This document shows, piece after piece, positions 1 through 8,470 of a stretch of DNA of 64,000 bases; position 1 is the stretch's first letter, and each line of letters starts with the position of its first letter. A program made the position numbers and the translations under genes. Origin of the DNA: UBA4810 sp002479215 (GTDB taxonomy: Bacteria; Desulfobacterota; Syntrophia; Syntrophales; Smithellaceae); contig JBEKVB010000004.1 in NCBI GenBank assembly GCA_049514435.1, forward strand, positions 106,334 to 170,333. Reading direction: 5' to 3'. The notes below the pieces were generated by a model. That model was not told the origin of the DNA, did no database searches, and worked only from the letters and a program-made list of their open reading frames with translations.

Positions 1-287
1 CCTACTTCCTCCGTGCGTATTTTCTCCCCGACATCCTCCCCATCCACATATACATTTAGTTGACCGTCAATGTATTTCAAGGCCACCTTGGTGCGGGAAC
101 AAAGATCAGACAAAGCGGATCGGTCATCGATAGATATTTTTACTTTGAGAGCTTTATACGCCAATGCTCTATAAAGCGCTCCTGTATCCAGATAAATGTA
201 ACCAAGTTTTTTTGCCACGGCTTTGCTTACCGTACTTTTACCGGCACCGGCCGGTCCATCTATAGTTATAATCTTTTTCATTTCCAT
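1..287 (-). CDS. cmk: Cytidylate kinase, N-terminal part (runs off the window)
   Basis: Phosphorylates CMP and dCMP using ATP in pyrimidine nucleotide salvage. The reverse strand reads MEMKKIITIDGPAGAGKSTV, with the CMP-kinase P-loop GPAGAGKST. It continues with YLDTGALYRALAYKA and, near the window edge, the family pattern DGEDVGEKIRTEEVG. The frame is open to base 1, so about two thirds of the protein is missing. A second in-frame ATG lies at 281. I chose 287 because GAGGTGA lies about 12 bases before it, which is only moderate support. The gene diverges from the M48 protease gene at 394. Confidence 0.95.
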   Translation of the reverse strand, partial: MEMKKIITIDGPAGAGKSTVSKAVAKKLGYIYLDTGALYRALAYKALKVKISIDDRSALSDLCSRTKVALKYIDGQLNVYVDGEDVGEKIRTEEV

Positions 288-393
288 GCAGCTGAAAGCT
301 CACCTCATACGGCAGCCTCAAAAGGAATACTTGCCTTAAAATTACAAAAAAGATAATATTGGGTAGAAAATACCTTGTGATTGAAAACTGCTT

Positions 394-1815
394 ATGCGTA
401 AACTAATTCAAAATCAATACATTTCTTTTGCTTTTGCCTTCTTCATCTTATTGTTTTTCACCAATATTTGCCTAGCCGAATTCACTATTGACGACGAAAA
501 AAAACTGGGCAAAGAATTTTATGATAAATTGGAAAAAAATCATTTTCTCCTTGAAAATAAACAACTTAACAATTACATCAGCCGCATCGGCAATTTAGTT
601 CTGGCGCAAAGTCAGAAAGCTCCCTTTGAGTTTCATTTTTCTATTGTAAATAGTAACGCAATAAATGCTTTTAATACGCCTGGCGGTTATGTATATGTCA
701 ATAAAGGCTTAATTGATGTTGCTGATAACGAAGCTGAATTAGCCGGAGTCATTGCTCACGAACTTGGCCATGCCAATTCTCATCATGTTGCCGATATGAT
801 TGAAAAATCACAAAAATTAAATATTGCCACTCTAGCCGCGATTATTGCCGGAGCTTTCCTCGGAGGCGGTGGTACAGCCACCGCCGCTATTGCCGCTTTT
901 TCAGTTGCCGGTTCCAGCACCATGACTCTTAAATTTATGCGTGAACATGAAGAACAGGCAGACCGGTTGGGTATCAGCTACCTTGCCAGCGCCGGTTATT
1001 ATCCCGCAGCAATGGTCGACTTTCTCAAGATAATGAAACAGCATGAATTCATATCTAAAACCATGCCTTCCTATATGATGACTCATCCTGGTACTGATCA
1101 GCGCATTTTCTATCTGGACAGTCTCATTCTAACCCAATACCGTCAGAAAGGAGCAAAAAATATAGTAGGCAACTTAATGAGAATGCAAACATTGATTCCA
1201 TTAGATGAAGCTGATCTGAATGCGCGACAAAGACAACTGGCAGAGGCTTTAACCAAGGAACCGAAGAATGTCGATTTACTTTATGCCTTGGCCTCAACCG
1301 AAGACGACCTTGACCAAACAAGTTTAGCGCTCGAACATCTGCAAACCGCTCTTAGTTTGTCGCCGCAGGACGAAGATGTTTTAAAAAATATCGGCCTGAT
1401 TTATCTAAAAATGGGCAAAATTGATCAGGCAAAGATATGCCTCCAAAGAGCCGCAGATATAAATTCTAACGACGATGAAGTTACTCTTGCTTTGGGTAAT
1501 ACGTATTTCGCCGCAGAAAGTTATCAAAATGCTCTTAACAACTATTTACAGTTAAAAGATAAAGTGCTTGACGATGCTGATATTAATTATTACATCGCGA
1601 TGGCTTATGGCAAGCTCAATAATCAAGGTGAATCACACTACTATTTCGGCCTACATTTTAAAAAATCCAAGAAGAAGGAAAGCGCCCTCTTCCATTTCAA
1701 AGAAGCTCTTAATTATTTTCCGCAAGGTTCGGAACGATCCACTGTAATTAATAATGAAATTAAAGAACTAAGTATTGACTCACCTCAACAGTCAAAAAGC
1801 AAATCAAAGCACTGA
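394..1815 (+). CDS. Secreted M48 metalloprotease with C-terminal TPR repeats (BepA/YfgC-like)
   Basis: Probable periplasmic zinc protease that acts on misassembled outer-membrane proteins, by analogy with BepA. Residues 1-28 form a signal peptide ending at CLAE. The zinc motif HELGH is at residues 122-126, with a third-ligand region EHEEQAD near 184-190. A hydrophobic Ala/Gly-rich stretch lies between them. From about residue 290 to the end, repeated helical pairs (LLYALASTEDDL, LKNIGLIYLKMGK, LALGNTYFAAESY) fit TPR units. The length of 473 aa matches BepA-type proteins. It is probably a single-gene unit, with 145 bases before adk. Confidence 0.9.
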   Translation: MRKLIQNQYISFAFAFFILLFFTNICLAEFTIDDEKKLGKEFYDKLEKNHFLLENKQLNNYISRIGNLVLAQSQKAPFEFHFSIVNSNAINAFNTPGGYVYVNKGLIDVADNEAELAGVIAHELGHANSHHVADMIEKSQKLNIATLAAIIAGAFLGGGGTATAAIAAFSVAGSSTMTLKFMREHEEQADRLGISYLASAGYYPAAMVDFLKIMKQHEFISKTMPSYMMTHPGTDQRIFYLDSLILTQYRQKGAKNIVGNLMRMQTLIPLDEADLNARQRQLAEALTKEPKNVDLLYALASTEDDLDQTSLALEHLQTALSLSPQDEDVLKNIGLIYLKMGKIDQAKICLQRAADINSNDDEVTLALGNTYFAAESYQNALNNYLQLKDKVLDDADINYYIAMAYGKLNNQGESHYYFGLHFKKSKKKESALFHFKEALNYFPQGSERSTVINNEIKELSIDSPQQSKSKSKH

Positions 1816-1960
1816 AAATTGTTCTTTCATTTTGCCAGTATGAATTTGATTAGAGTCTAATCTTGACATTCAAACTATCCCTCTTTTATCGTTGCGAAAA
1901 AAGAAACAATACATTATAAGACTCCAACTTTAATATTTTTCAGGAAAGGAGTCTCTAAAA

Positions 1961-2635
1961 GTGAACATTTTAATTTTTGGCCCTAATGGCAGTGGCAAAG
2001 GAACTCAAGGTGCGGTAGTACAAAAGAAATATGGCGTACCGCATATTGAAACCGGAGTTATCTTCCGGCAAAATATTTCCAAAAAAACTCCCCTAGGAGA
2101 AAAAGCAAAAGCGTACATAGACCGGGGCGAACTGGTTCCCGACGATATTACCGTTCCCATGATTTTAAACCGGCTGAAAGAAGCCGATTGCAAAAAGGGC
2201 TGGCTTCTTGATGGCTTCCCCCGTAATTTGGCTCAAGCGGAAGCTCTTTGGAAAGCACTGGAAAAAGAGAAAATGAAGCTTGATTATGCCATTGAAATCG
2301 ATCTTGACCGAGAAACCGCTAAAAAGCGCATAATGGGACGAAGGCTTTGCAAAATGGATAACAACCATCCCAATAATATTTATATCGAGGCGATTAAACC
2401 TCGCGAACATGGGGGGAAAACGGTTTGCCGGGTTTGCGGTTGTGAAGATATGTCCATGCGCGCGGATGATCAGGATAGCGCCGCAATCGATAAACGCCAT
2501 AACATTTATTATGATACTAAAATCGGCACTCTGGCCGCGGTTAACTATTTCAAAGAAAGAACCAAAGTAATTTCCATCAACGGCCGCGCCGGTGTAAAAG
2601 AAGTATCGGAAGAGCTTTTAAAGAAACTTGCTTAA
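1961..2635 (+). CDS. adk: Adenylate kinase with an unusual Cys-containing LID
   Basis: Interconverts ATP, AMP and ADP. The start is GTG, set by a strong Shine-Dalgarno AGGAAAGGAG nine bases upstream. The P-loop is GPNGSGKGTQ near the N-terminus, the AMP-binding segment is around ETGVIFRQNI, and the family signature DGFPRN is clear. The LID-like insert is not the standard one: it contains RRLCKMDNNHP and then KTVCRVCGCEDMSM, giving several Cys that could bind metal. The length of 224 aa is normal. A strong terminator follows, so it probably ends its own transcript. Specificity for AMP is assumed from the family; another nucleoside monophosphate is possible. Confidence 0.88.
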   Translation: MNILIFGPNGSGKGTQGAVVQKKYGVPHIETGVIFRQNISKKTPLGEKAKAYIDRGELVPDDITVPMILNRLKEADCKKGWLLDGFPRNLAQAEALWKALEKEKMKLDYAIEIDLDRETAKKRIMGRRLCKMDNNHPNNIYIEAIKPREHGGKTVCRVCGCEDMSMRADDQDSAAIDKRHNIYYDTKIGTLAAVNYFKERTKVISINGRAGVKEVSEELLKKLA

Positions 2636-2655
2636 GTCCTTCGGAAATATTTATT

Positions 2656-2689
2656 GTAAAAGCCCCCCGGATGTATTGGGGGCTTTTAC
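2656..2689 (+). terminator. Perfect 12-bp hairpin between adk and lepA
   Basis: GTAAAAGCCCCC (2656-2667) pairs exactly with GGGGGCTTTTAC (2678-2689) around a 10-base loop. The A/T flanks make it work as an intrinsic terminator in either direction. It lies directly before lepA, so lepA probably has its own promoter or depends on readthrough. Confidence 0.85.
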
Positions 2690-2700
2690 ATCTTAAGGTT

Positions 2701-4497
2701 ATGGAAAATATTAGAAACTTCAGTATTATCGCTCATATCGATCACGGCAAATCAACACTTGCCGACCGGCTGATTCAATTTACCGGAGTCTGCGATGAAA
2801 GAAATTTTCAAGATCAAATTCTGGATAATATGGATATTGAGAGAGAACGGGGCATTACTATAAAGAGTAATGCCATATCTCTGCCCTATCGCGCTCACGA
2901 CGGCAAAGATTATACTTTGAATTTAATCGACACCCCGGGACATGTTGATTTTTCTTATGAAGTATCCAGGTCGCTGGCCTCTTGCGAAGGAGTTCTGCTT
3001 TTAGTGGATGCCGCGCAAGGCGTGCAAGCCCAAACTTTAGCCAATCTTTATCTGGCTATGGAACACAATCTGGAAATTATACCCATAATCAACAAAATAG
3101 ATCTTCCTTCGGCTGATGTTGACCGCGTGCTGGAGCAAATTGAATCCGAGCTTGGCCTTGATCCGGATACCCACTTAAAATGTTCAGCCAAAGAGGGAAT
3201 CGGCATAGAAGAAATTCTCGAAGCAATCGTCAACCGTATTCCGGCGCCGAAAGGCGATGCCGAGAATCCATTAGCGGCATTGATTTTTGATGCTCATTAC
3301 GATTCTTTTCGCGGCACAATCATTCACTGCCGTGTCTTTGACGGAACGCTCAAAAGCGGCGATATCATCAAATTTATGTTCAACAACACGACATACAAAG
3401 TGGAAGAGGTCGGGCACTTTCTCCTCAACCGCGTTAAACGCGAGAAGCTTTGCGCCGGTGAAGTCGGCTACATTATCGCCGGTGTTAAAACCGTGGCTGA
3501 TGTCCGAACGGGCGATACGATTACTCTACAGAATAATCCCACAAGCCAGCCGTTACCTGGTTTTAAAGAAATCAAGCCTGTAGTCTTTGCTTCCATTTAT
3601 CCCATTGCTTCCGACGATTATCAGGATTTGGCTGATTCACTGGAAAAGTATAAACTCAATGATGCCTCCTTTGTTTATCAGAAAGATTCCTCCGCCGCTC
3701 TTGGTCAGGGTTTCCGCTGCGGCTTTCTGGGGCTTCTTCATCTGGATATCGTTCAGGAAAGATTGGAAAGAGAATATGATCTCTCTATAATTCTTTCCGT
3801 TCCCAGTGTGCGTTACCGCTTCACGCTTAAAGACAACTCCGTTGTTTATGTGGATAATCCCACCCATTATCCCGATCCAGCCGAAATCATTAAAGGCGAA
3901 GAACCTTATATTCGCTCTTCAATGATGCTTCCCGAACGTTATCTGGGAGCAGTGATGAAACTTTGTGTGGAAAAGCGCGGTGTCAATTCTATCCTTAATT
4001 ACACCGGACCGGGACGTGTGGAATTATCTTACGAAATGCCGCTGGCCGAAGTCATTTATGATTTTTATGACCGTTTTAAATCGGTTACCCAGGGCTACGG
4101 GTCTTTTGACTATGATATAATTGATTACCGCGAAAGCACTTTAGTCTTGATGGATATTCTAGTCAACGGCGAAAAGGTTGATGCTCTCTCACAAATTGTC
4201 CATCGGGAACGCGCCCGCGCCCGCGCCCTTCTGGCCTGTGAAAGATTGAAAGAAGAAATACCGCGCCAGATGTTTAAAATTGCCATTCAGGGCGCAATCA
4301 GTTCGGAAATAATCGCGCGCAGCACTATTAGCGCTTTCCGCAAAGACGTGACGGCGAAATGTTACGGCGGCGATATCACCCGTAAGAGGAAACTGCTCGA
4401 AAAACAAAAGGCCGGTAAAAAACGCATGAAGATGATCGGCTCGGTAAGTATTCCGCAAAGCGCATTCCTAGCCGTTCTGAAATCGGATACTGATTAG
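2701..4497 (+). CDS. lepA: Elongation factor 4 (LepA), ribosomal back-translocase GTPase
   Basis: Translational GTPase acting on the ribosome. The N-terminus MENIRNFSIIAHIDHGKSTL carries the G1 loop, followed by DTPGHVDF (G3) and INKIDLPSADV (G4). The C-terminal LepA-specific region includes KRKKL-like residues (RKRKLLEKQKAGKKRMK) and ends VSIPQSAFLAVLK, as in the family. I chose the ATG at 2701, giving 598 aa, the usual LepA size. An upstream in-frame ATG at 2671 falls inside the terminator hairpin and adds non-homologous residues. The next gene, hemW, starts 26 bases downstream, so the two may be co-transcribed. Confidence 0.96.
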   Translation: MENIRNFSIIAHIDHGKSTLADRLIQFTGVCDERNFQDQILDNMDIERERGITIKSNAISLPYRAHDGKDYTLNLIDTPGHVDFSYEVSRSLASCEGVLLLVDAAQGVQAQTLANLYLAMEHNLEIIPIINKIDLPSADVDRVLEQIESELGLDPDTHLKCSAKEGIGIEEILEAIVNRIPAPKGDAENPLAALIFDAHYDSFRGTIIHCRVFDGTLKSGDIIKFMFNNTTYKVEEVGHFLLNRVKREKLCAGEVGYIIAGVKTVADVRTGDTITLQNNPTSQPLPGFKEIKPVVFASIYPIASDDYQDLADSLEKYKLNDASFVYQKDSSAALGQGFRCGFLGLLHLDIVQERLEREYDLSIILSVPSVRYRFTLKDNSVVYVDNPTHYPDPAEIIKGEEPYIRSSMMLPERYLGAVMKLCVEKRGVNSILNYTGPGRVELSYEMPLAEVIYDFYDRFKSVTQGYGSFDYDIIDYRESTLVLMDILVNGEKVDALSQIVHRERARARALLACERLKEEIPRQMFKIAIQGAISSEIIARSTISAFRKDVTAKCYGGDITRKRKLLEKQKAGKKRMKMIGSVSIPQSAFLAVLKSDTD

Positions 4498-4523
4498 TTT
4501 ACTCAGATCATAGAGGCAATTAA

Positions 4524-5672
4524 ATGACGGCGACTTCATTCAATAATGAGTCACCCCACCCCGGGCTTTACATTCACATTCCTTTTTGCCTGAATAAATG
4601 CGGCTATTGCAGTTTTTACTCCATTAAATCTATTAATCTGATCCCCCCATTTTTATCAGCGCTTAAACAGGAGATGGAGTTCTACAGCAATCATTTTCAA
4701 TCTTTTGATACCATTTATATCGGCGGCGGCACCCCTTCCCTTTTGACTGCTAAGCAATTTGCTGAAATCTTCGTGGCGATAAACAAATTCTATAAAATTG
4801 AATCCCCGGCTGAGATAACAATTGAAGTTAATCCGGGTGATGTTTCTGTTGAGTATTTCCAGTCTTTGCGCTCGTTGGGTATAAACCGATTAAACATCGG
4901 CATCCAGTCTTTCGATGATAGTTTGTTAAAATTCCTGGGCCGCAGGCATTCGGAAAAGGATGCGATTGAGGCGATTGACGCCGCTAGAACAGCAGGTTTC
5001 ACGAATATTGGAATTGATTTAATCTATGGTGTTCATCATCAAGATATTAAATTATGGAAAAGGACGCTACAGAAAACTCTATCATTTTTCCCGGCGCACA
5101 TTTCCTGCTATCAGCTTTCATTGGAAGTCAGGACACCTCTGAATAAAAAATACGGAGCGGAAGGAATAAAACTACCAAAAGAAGAACAACAGACAAAATT
5201 TTTTCTGGCCACATCAGAGAAGTTAGAAAATGCCGGTTACATCCACTACGAAGTTTCCAACTTTGCCCGCAGAGAAAACTTAAAATCCAGACACAATATG
5301 AAATACTGGCAGCATGTGCCCTATTTAGGCTTAGGACCTGCCGCGCATTCATTTTTAAATAATAAGCGCTGGTGGAACAAGCCTTCCGTCAAAAACTATT
5401 CAAAAGAAATTGCTCAAAACAAAATGCCTGTGGAAAGTATGGAAAAACTCACTGCGCAGCAATTACAGCTCGAAACATTATTTCTTAATTTGCGCACAAA
5501 AGCGGGCATTAATCTGGAACACTACAAAGCTAAATACGGAGCTGATTTGTTCGTGGATAAGAGAACTATTATCGATGCGTTAATCAAAAATAAGCTGGTG
5601 GAATTAAAGAACGGATTTTTGATACCTACGCGGACAGGTCTGGCTGTCGCGGATAGCCTCGCGCTGATTTAG
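4524..5672 (+). CDS. hemW: HemW-like radical SAM heme chaperone
   Basis: HemN-family radical SAM protein. The HemW branch delivers heme and is not a coproporphyrinogen oxidase. HIPFCLNKCGYCS gives the 4Fe-4S cluster cysteines C22, C26 and C29. YIGGGTPSLL and EVNPGDV follow as the SAM-binding strands, then GINRLNIGIQSFDD. The 382 aa length fits HemW. The C-terminal winged region (LIKNKLVELKNGFLIPTRTG) is duplicated as a relic at 6561. It lies 26 bases after lepA, a neighbour arrangement common in bacteria. Confidence 0.92.
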   Translation: MTATSFNNESPHPGLYIHIPFCLNKCGYCSFYSIKSINLIPPFLSALKQEMEFYSNHFQSFDTIYIGGGTPSLLTAKQFAEIFVAINKFYKIESPAEITIEVNPGDVSVEYFQSLRSLGINRLNIGIQSFDDSLLKFLGRRHSEKDAIEAIDAARTAGFTNIGIDLIYGVHHQDIKLWKRTLQKTLSFFPAHISCYQLSLEVRTPLNKKYGAEGIKLPKEEQQTKFFLATSEKLENAGYIHYEVSNFARRENLKSRHNMKYWQHVPYLGLGPAAHSFLNNKRWWNKPSVKNYSKEIAQNKMPVESMEKLTAQQLQLETLFLNLRTKAGINLEHYKAKYGADLFVDKRTIIDALIKNKLVELKNGFLIPTRTGLAVADSLALI

Positions 5673-5769
5673 CAAAAAATCGCTGTAAATATTCCGCCTT
5701 GCAAAATGATGCTGCTTAGCATATTATTCTGCATGGTCATATTTCTCACTATAACGTAAATTGGATCAC

Positions 5770-6090
5770 ATGAAGCGAATTTACTTTCTGTTCATACTAA
5801 TTATTTCATTAACTACCACGGGTTGTATACCAGCAGCAATAGTGGCTGCCGTCGGCTGGCAGCATTTGACCATTCAGGATGAAAAACAAATCCAGGCGGA
5901 CAAATCCGAGTGCGAGGGAAAGGCAATAAAAATCATCGAGGCAAGAAAACCGGAAATACAAGACAAAAAGGAAGCAGCGTCGAAAATATCGGCAGTCGAT
6001 CAAATATTTCAACAAGAATTTGCTCAGTGTATGAAGTCCAAAGATTATTATAAAGTCGCCTCCAGCGATTCATCACCAAAGACCAATTGA
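5770..6090 (+). CDS. Small putative lipoprotein, function unknown
   Basis: A 106-aa protein starting MKRIYFLFILIISLTTTGC, with a lipobox-like TTTGC at the end of a hydrophobic leader, so it is probably anchored in a membrane by a lipidated Cys. The mature part is charged and helical (DEKQIQADKSECEGKAIKIIEARKPEIQDKK) with two further Cys (ECEG, QCMK) that could form a disulfide. A TTG nine bases upstream is in frame, but the ATG at 5770 directly starts the leader and is preferred. I do not recognise the family. It converges on the BamE-like gene. Confidence 0.65.
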   Translation: MKRIYFLFILIISLTTTGCIPAAIVAAVGWQHLTIQDEKQIQADKSECEGKAIKIIEARKPEIQDKKEAASKISAVDQIFQQEFAQCMKSKDYYKVASSDSSPKTN

Positions 6091-6116
6091 TTTTTTCTTT
6101 AAAGTTACTTTAGACG

Positions 6117-6473
6117 TTAAAGGCCTGATTCGGAAATACAGCGGTAAGTTTTTTCTACAAGATCACCACGAAATCCAACATACAGAGTATTGTTTTCCAT
6201 CCCATGCTTGACAAAAGGATTATGCAGACCGGAAATTTGCGTATAATTATAAATCCAAATTTCCAGATTACTTTCCATTTTTACAATCTGCCCGGGTTCA
6301 CCGAGGATTTTCAATGTATCTTCCTTGGTTGTTTTGCCGATTTCAAGTTTTTGTGTGATTAAATCGTCTTTTGCCGAAACTTGCCCCTGCCCCACCGCAC
6401 AACCCCAAAGCATCGTGGCTAGAAACACCATCAGAGAAACAAGTTTAATGTAGATATGCCTGTTCATAATCAT
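6117..6473 (-). CDS. SmpA/OmlA (BamE)-like small lipoprotein
   Basis: A 118-aa protein with signal peptide and lipobox MLWGC. The mature domain has the SmpA/BamE-like pattern ITQKLEIGKTTKEDTLKILGEPGQIV, then EIWIYNYTQ, then LYVGFRGDLVEKTY. In that fold a short helix is followed by a beta hairpin. BamE stabilises the outer-membrane assembly machine, but many stand-alone relatives have other or unknown roles, so the exact job is open. AGGA lies eight bases before the ATG at 6473. It is a single gene, convergent with the lipoprotein at 5770. Confidence 0.7.
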   Translation of the reverse strand: MIMNRHIYIKLVSLMVFLATMLWGCAVGQGQVSAKDDLITQKLEIGKTTKEDTLKILGEPGQIVKMESNLEIWIYNYTQISGLHNPFVKHGMENNTLYVGFRGDLVEKTYRCISESGL

Positions 6474-6560
6474 TTGGAAGTTCCTACCACAAACGGCAGT
6501 AAAATATAAGTTATTTGTTTAACCGCTTTTTTAGCACCGCTTTTGCAATAATGTTTATCC

Positions 6561-6655
6561 ATGATTGACTCGTTAATAAAAAATAAACTTGTGGAATTAA
6601 AAGATTGTTTTTTACGACCAACTCGCGCAGGCATGGCAGTGGCTGATCGCCTGGT
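6561..6655 (+). pseudogene. Orphan duplicate of the hemW 3' end
   Basis: The frame from 6561 reads MIDSLIKNKLVELKDCFLRP and then TRAGMAVADRLV. It matches the last about 32 residues of HemW (5574-5670: IDALIKNKLVELKNGFLIPT, then RTGLAVADSLAL) at both protein and DNA level. No upstream radical SAM part is present, so this is a 3' fragment of a former second copy or a partial tandem duplication. The frame runs on to 6758 without further similarity. Confidence 0.75.
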
Positions 6656-6721
6656 TCGGCAGCAGATATGTGGTACCGAGCAACACTACTTGAAACCCCA
6701 CCTCGATTGCTCGTCGCCATC

Positions 6722-7507
6722 TCATAGGATTGGGTATTCAGCTTCGGGTAGAGGATGATTCGCGCCGAGGCGGTACGACAGAAATCTGTTCATCACTTCC
6801 CAAGACTTCTTCAGGACATCTTGCCGCACTATAGAGCTTATGTAGGCACTGGATCCGTGGCGAGGCCCCCGCGAGGCATCGGTAATGATTTGCAGAAAGT
6901 CCTTGGACAACCGCAGATTGTCGCGAAGCTTAGCCCAAGCCTGCTTCTGTTCGTCGGGACTGCCCTCGTCCCTGCCCCACATCGCTTTTCGCAATCCCTC
7001 CACTGCACGGGCACAGTTCGTAAGACTGTTGTTTCCATAGCGTAACGACGAGATGAGGTCATGTAGTGCAATCATGAGAGTAGGAGACCCGATTACAATC
7101 GGCAAGATGTCACGCATCTCTACCCGGACGTTGCCACCACTGACATTCGCCTTGCATGCTGTGACCAGCGCTGCGAGATCTGAAGCCTCCCCGATGAGCC
7201 AGTGAATTGATCCATCTGGGTACTCAGCACGATCAAGGTGAACGTCAAAGACCTTTCCACTGGCGAAGCCGAAAAGATCGACTTCGGCGCTCACCCAATC
7301 GAAGAGATACTGTAATATCCATCCCAATAATGTGCCGTCCCATCGATCCAGCTCAACCGTAACGACCACATCGGATTGCTTGATACGAATCGTAGCCTTC
7401 AAATCGATATCGGCCTCATCAATCCTGTATTTGACCTCCGGCTCGATGTCAAAGGTGAGGTGAAAACAGGGTGGTTCAATCTTTCCGAAAACCTTGAGAA
7501 CGGGCAT
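6722..7507 (-). CDS. Hypothetical protein, orphan, probably acquired
   Basis: A 261-aa protein that I do not recognise. The first half is rich in beta-strand patterns (VKYRIDEADIDLKATIRIKQ, VVVTVELDRWDGTLLG). The second half is helical, with a segment NSLTNCARAVEGLRKAMWGR followed by KQAWAKLRDNLRLSKDFLQI and then GPRHGS, reminiscent of helical bundles in defence-linked hypothetical proteins; that resemblance is only visual. There is no signal peptide and there are no membrane segments. The DNA is visibly richer in G+C than neighbouring genes. AGGA lies close before the ATG. It sits between a hemW relic and nrdG, with no functional neighbour. Confidence 0.6.
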   Translation of the reverse strand: MPVLKVFGKIEPPCFHLTFDIEPEVKYRIDEADIDLKATIRIKQSDVVVTVELDRWDGTLLGWILQYLFDWVSAEVDLFGFASGKVFDVHLDRAEYPDGSIHWLIGEASDLAALVTACKANVSGGNVRVEMRDILPIVIGSPTLMIALHDLISSLRYGNNSLTNCARAVEGLRKAMWGRDEGSPDEQKQAWAKLRDNLRLSKDFLQIITDASRGPRHGSSAYISSIVRQDVLKKSWEVMNRFLSYRLGANHPLPEAEYPIL

Positions 7508-7685
7508 CTAGTTGATCCTCATTAGTCTTGGCCTATTGCCGCCAAACAATGCTTATATTTATCTTTATAAAAACCTAAACCCCGCACGTTTGCAGTACAA
7601 CACCGTTCGACATCGATCTACTGTGGCGCTAACTCGCGGCTTGCATAATCTCTATATATTTTTTCTTTCTCGATCTTTTTTATGA

Positions 7686-8375
7686 TTACCTGACTATAAC
7701 AGAGGGAATTTCTTTTTCAAGGCGTATTTTTATATTTTCCAATTCATTATCCGGGTAGGTTTTTTCTTTAAGGAATTTTTTATCCAGCGTTTTTGTAGGC
7801 ACAAATTTCTGTAAGACATAGCGTTTGGCACCGGAAATCAGCTTGACTATTTTTAAAATGTCTTTTTCCGTAAGCTGGGACTTCACAACTGTTGTGCGAA
7901 ATTCATGCGGGATTTTTGATTTTAGAATAAGTTTAACGCTTTCTTGTATTGACTGCGTATCGACAGGAACTTTCACGATACTCTTATATTTTTCCAGTGG
8001 CGCTTTAATGTCCATAGCGATGAAATCCAGCAATTTTGCATCAATAAGCTCTTTAATAACTTTCGGCTGTGTGCCGTTGGAATCAAGCTTAGCGGCAAAA
8101 CCCATTTTTTTGACAAGTTTAATGAAGCGCATTAAATCTTTTTGAATAGTAGGCTCACCGCCGGTGATCGTTACCGCGTCGAGCTTTCCCACGCGCAATG
8201 CCAGAAATGCTAAAACTTTTTTTTCTTCCAAACAGAGATCAAATAATTTCGGCTCCACCAGTTGCGGATTATGGCAGTAAGGACACTTGAAATTACACCC
8301 CTGTAAAAAAACAACGGCGCAAATCGCTTCCGGATAATCAATAAGTGATACTTTCTGCAGGCCGCCGATTTTCAT
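7686..8375 (-). CDS. nrdG: Anaerobic ribonucleotide reductase activating protein (NrdG2 type)
   Basis: Radical SAM activase that forms the glycyl radical on NrdD. The cluster motif is CNFKCPYC (C27, C31, C34), preceded by KVSLIDYPEAICAVVFLQGC, typical of the NrdG2 subfamily. TITGGEPTIQ is the SAM-binding GGE motif. The length of 229 aa suits NrdG2. It lies 95 bases downstream of nrdD on the same strand, so the pair forms one unit from the NrdR-controlled promoter at about 10.64 kb, with a hairpin between the two genes. Confidence 0.93.
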   Translation of the reverse strand: MKIGGLQKVSLIDYPEAICAVVFLQGCNFKCPYCHNPQLVEPKLFDLCLEEKKVLAFLALRVGKLDAVTITGGEPTIQKDLMRFIKLVKKMGFAAKLDSNGTQPKVIKELIDAKLLDFIAMDIKAPLEKYKSIVKVPVDTQSIQESVKLILKSKIPHEFRTTVVKSQLTEKDILKIVKLISGAKRYVLQKFVPTKTLDKKFLKEKTYPDNELENIKIRLEKEIPSVIVR

Positions 8376-8410
8376 TTTCCCATTTCTTTATGATTATGGA
8401 ATCAAATATT

Positions 8411-8437
8411 AAAGCCCCCGACAGATAGAGGGGCTTT
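8411..8437 (-). terminator. Hairpin between nrdD and nrdG
   Basis: AAAGCCCC (8411-8418) pairs with GGGGCTTT (8430-8437) around an 11-base loop. No long T-run follows on the minus strand, so partial termination or mRNA stabilisation between nrdD and nrdG is more likely than a full stop. Confidence 0.55.
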
Positions 8438-8470
8438 CCGATAGTTATATTTTTTACAGATTATGTATTA

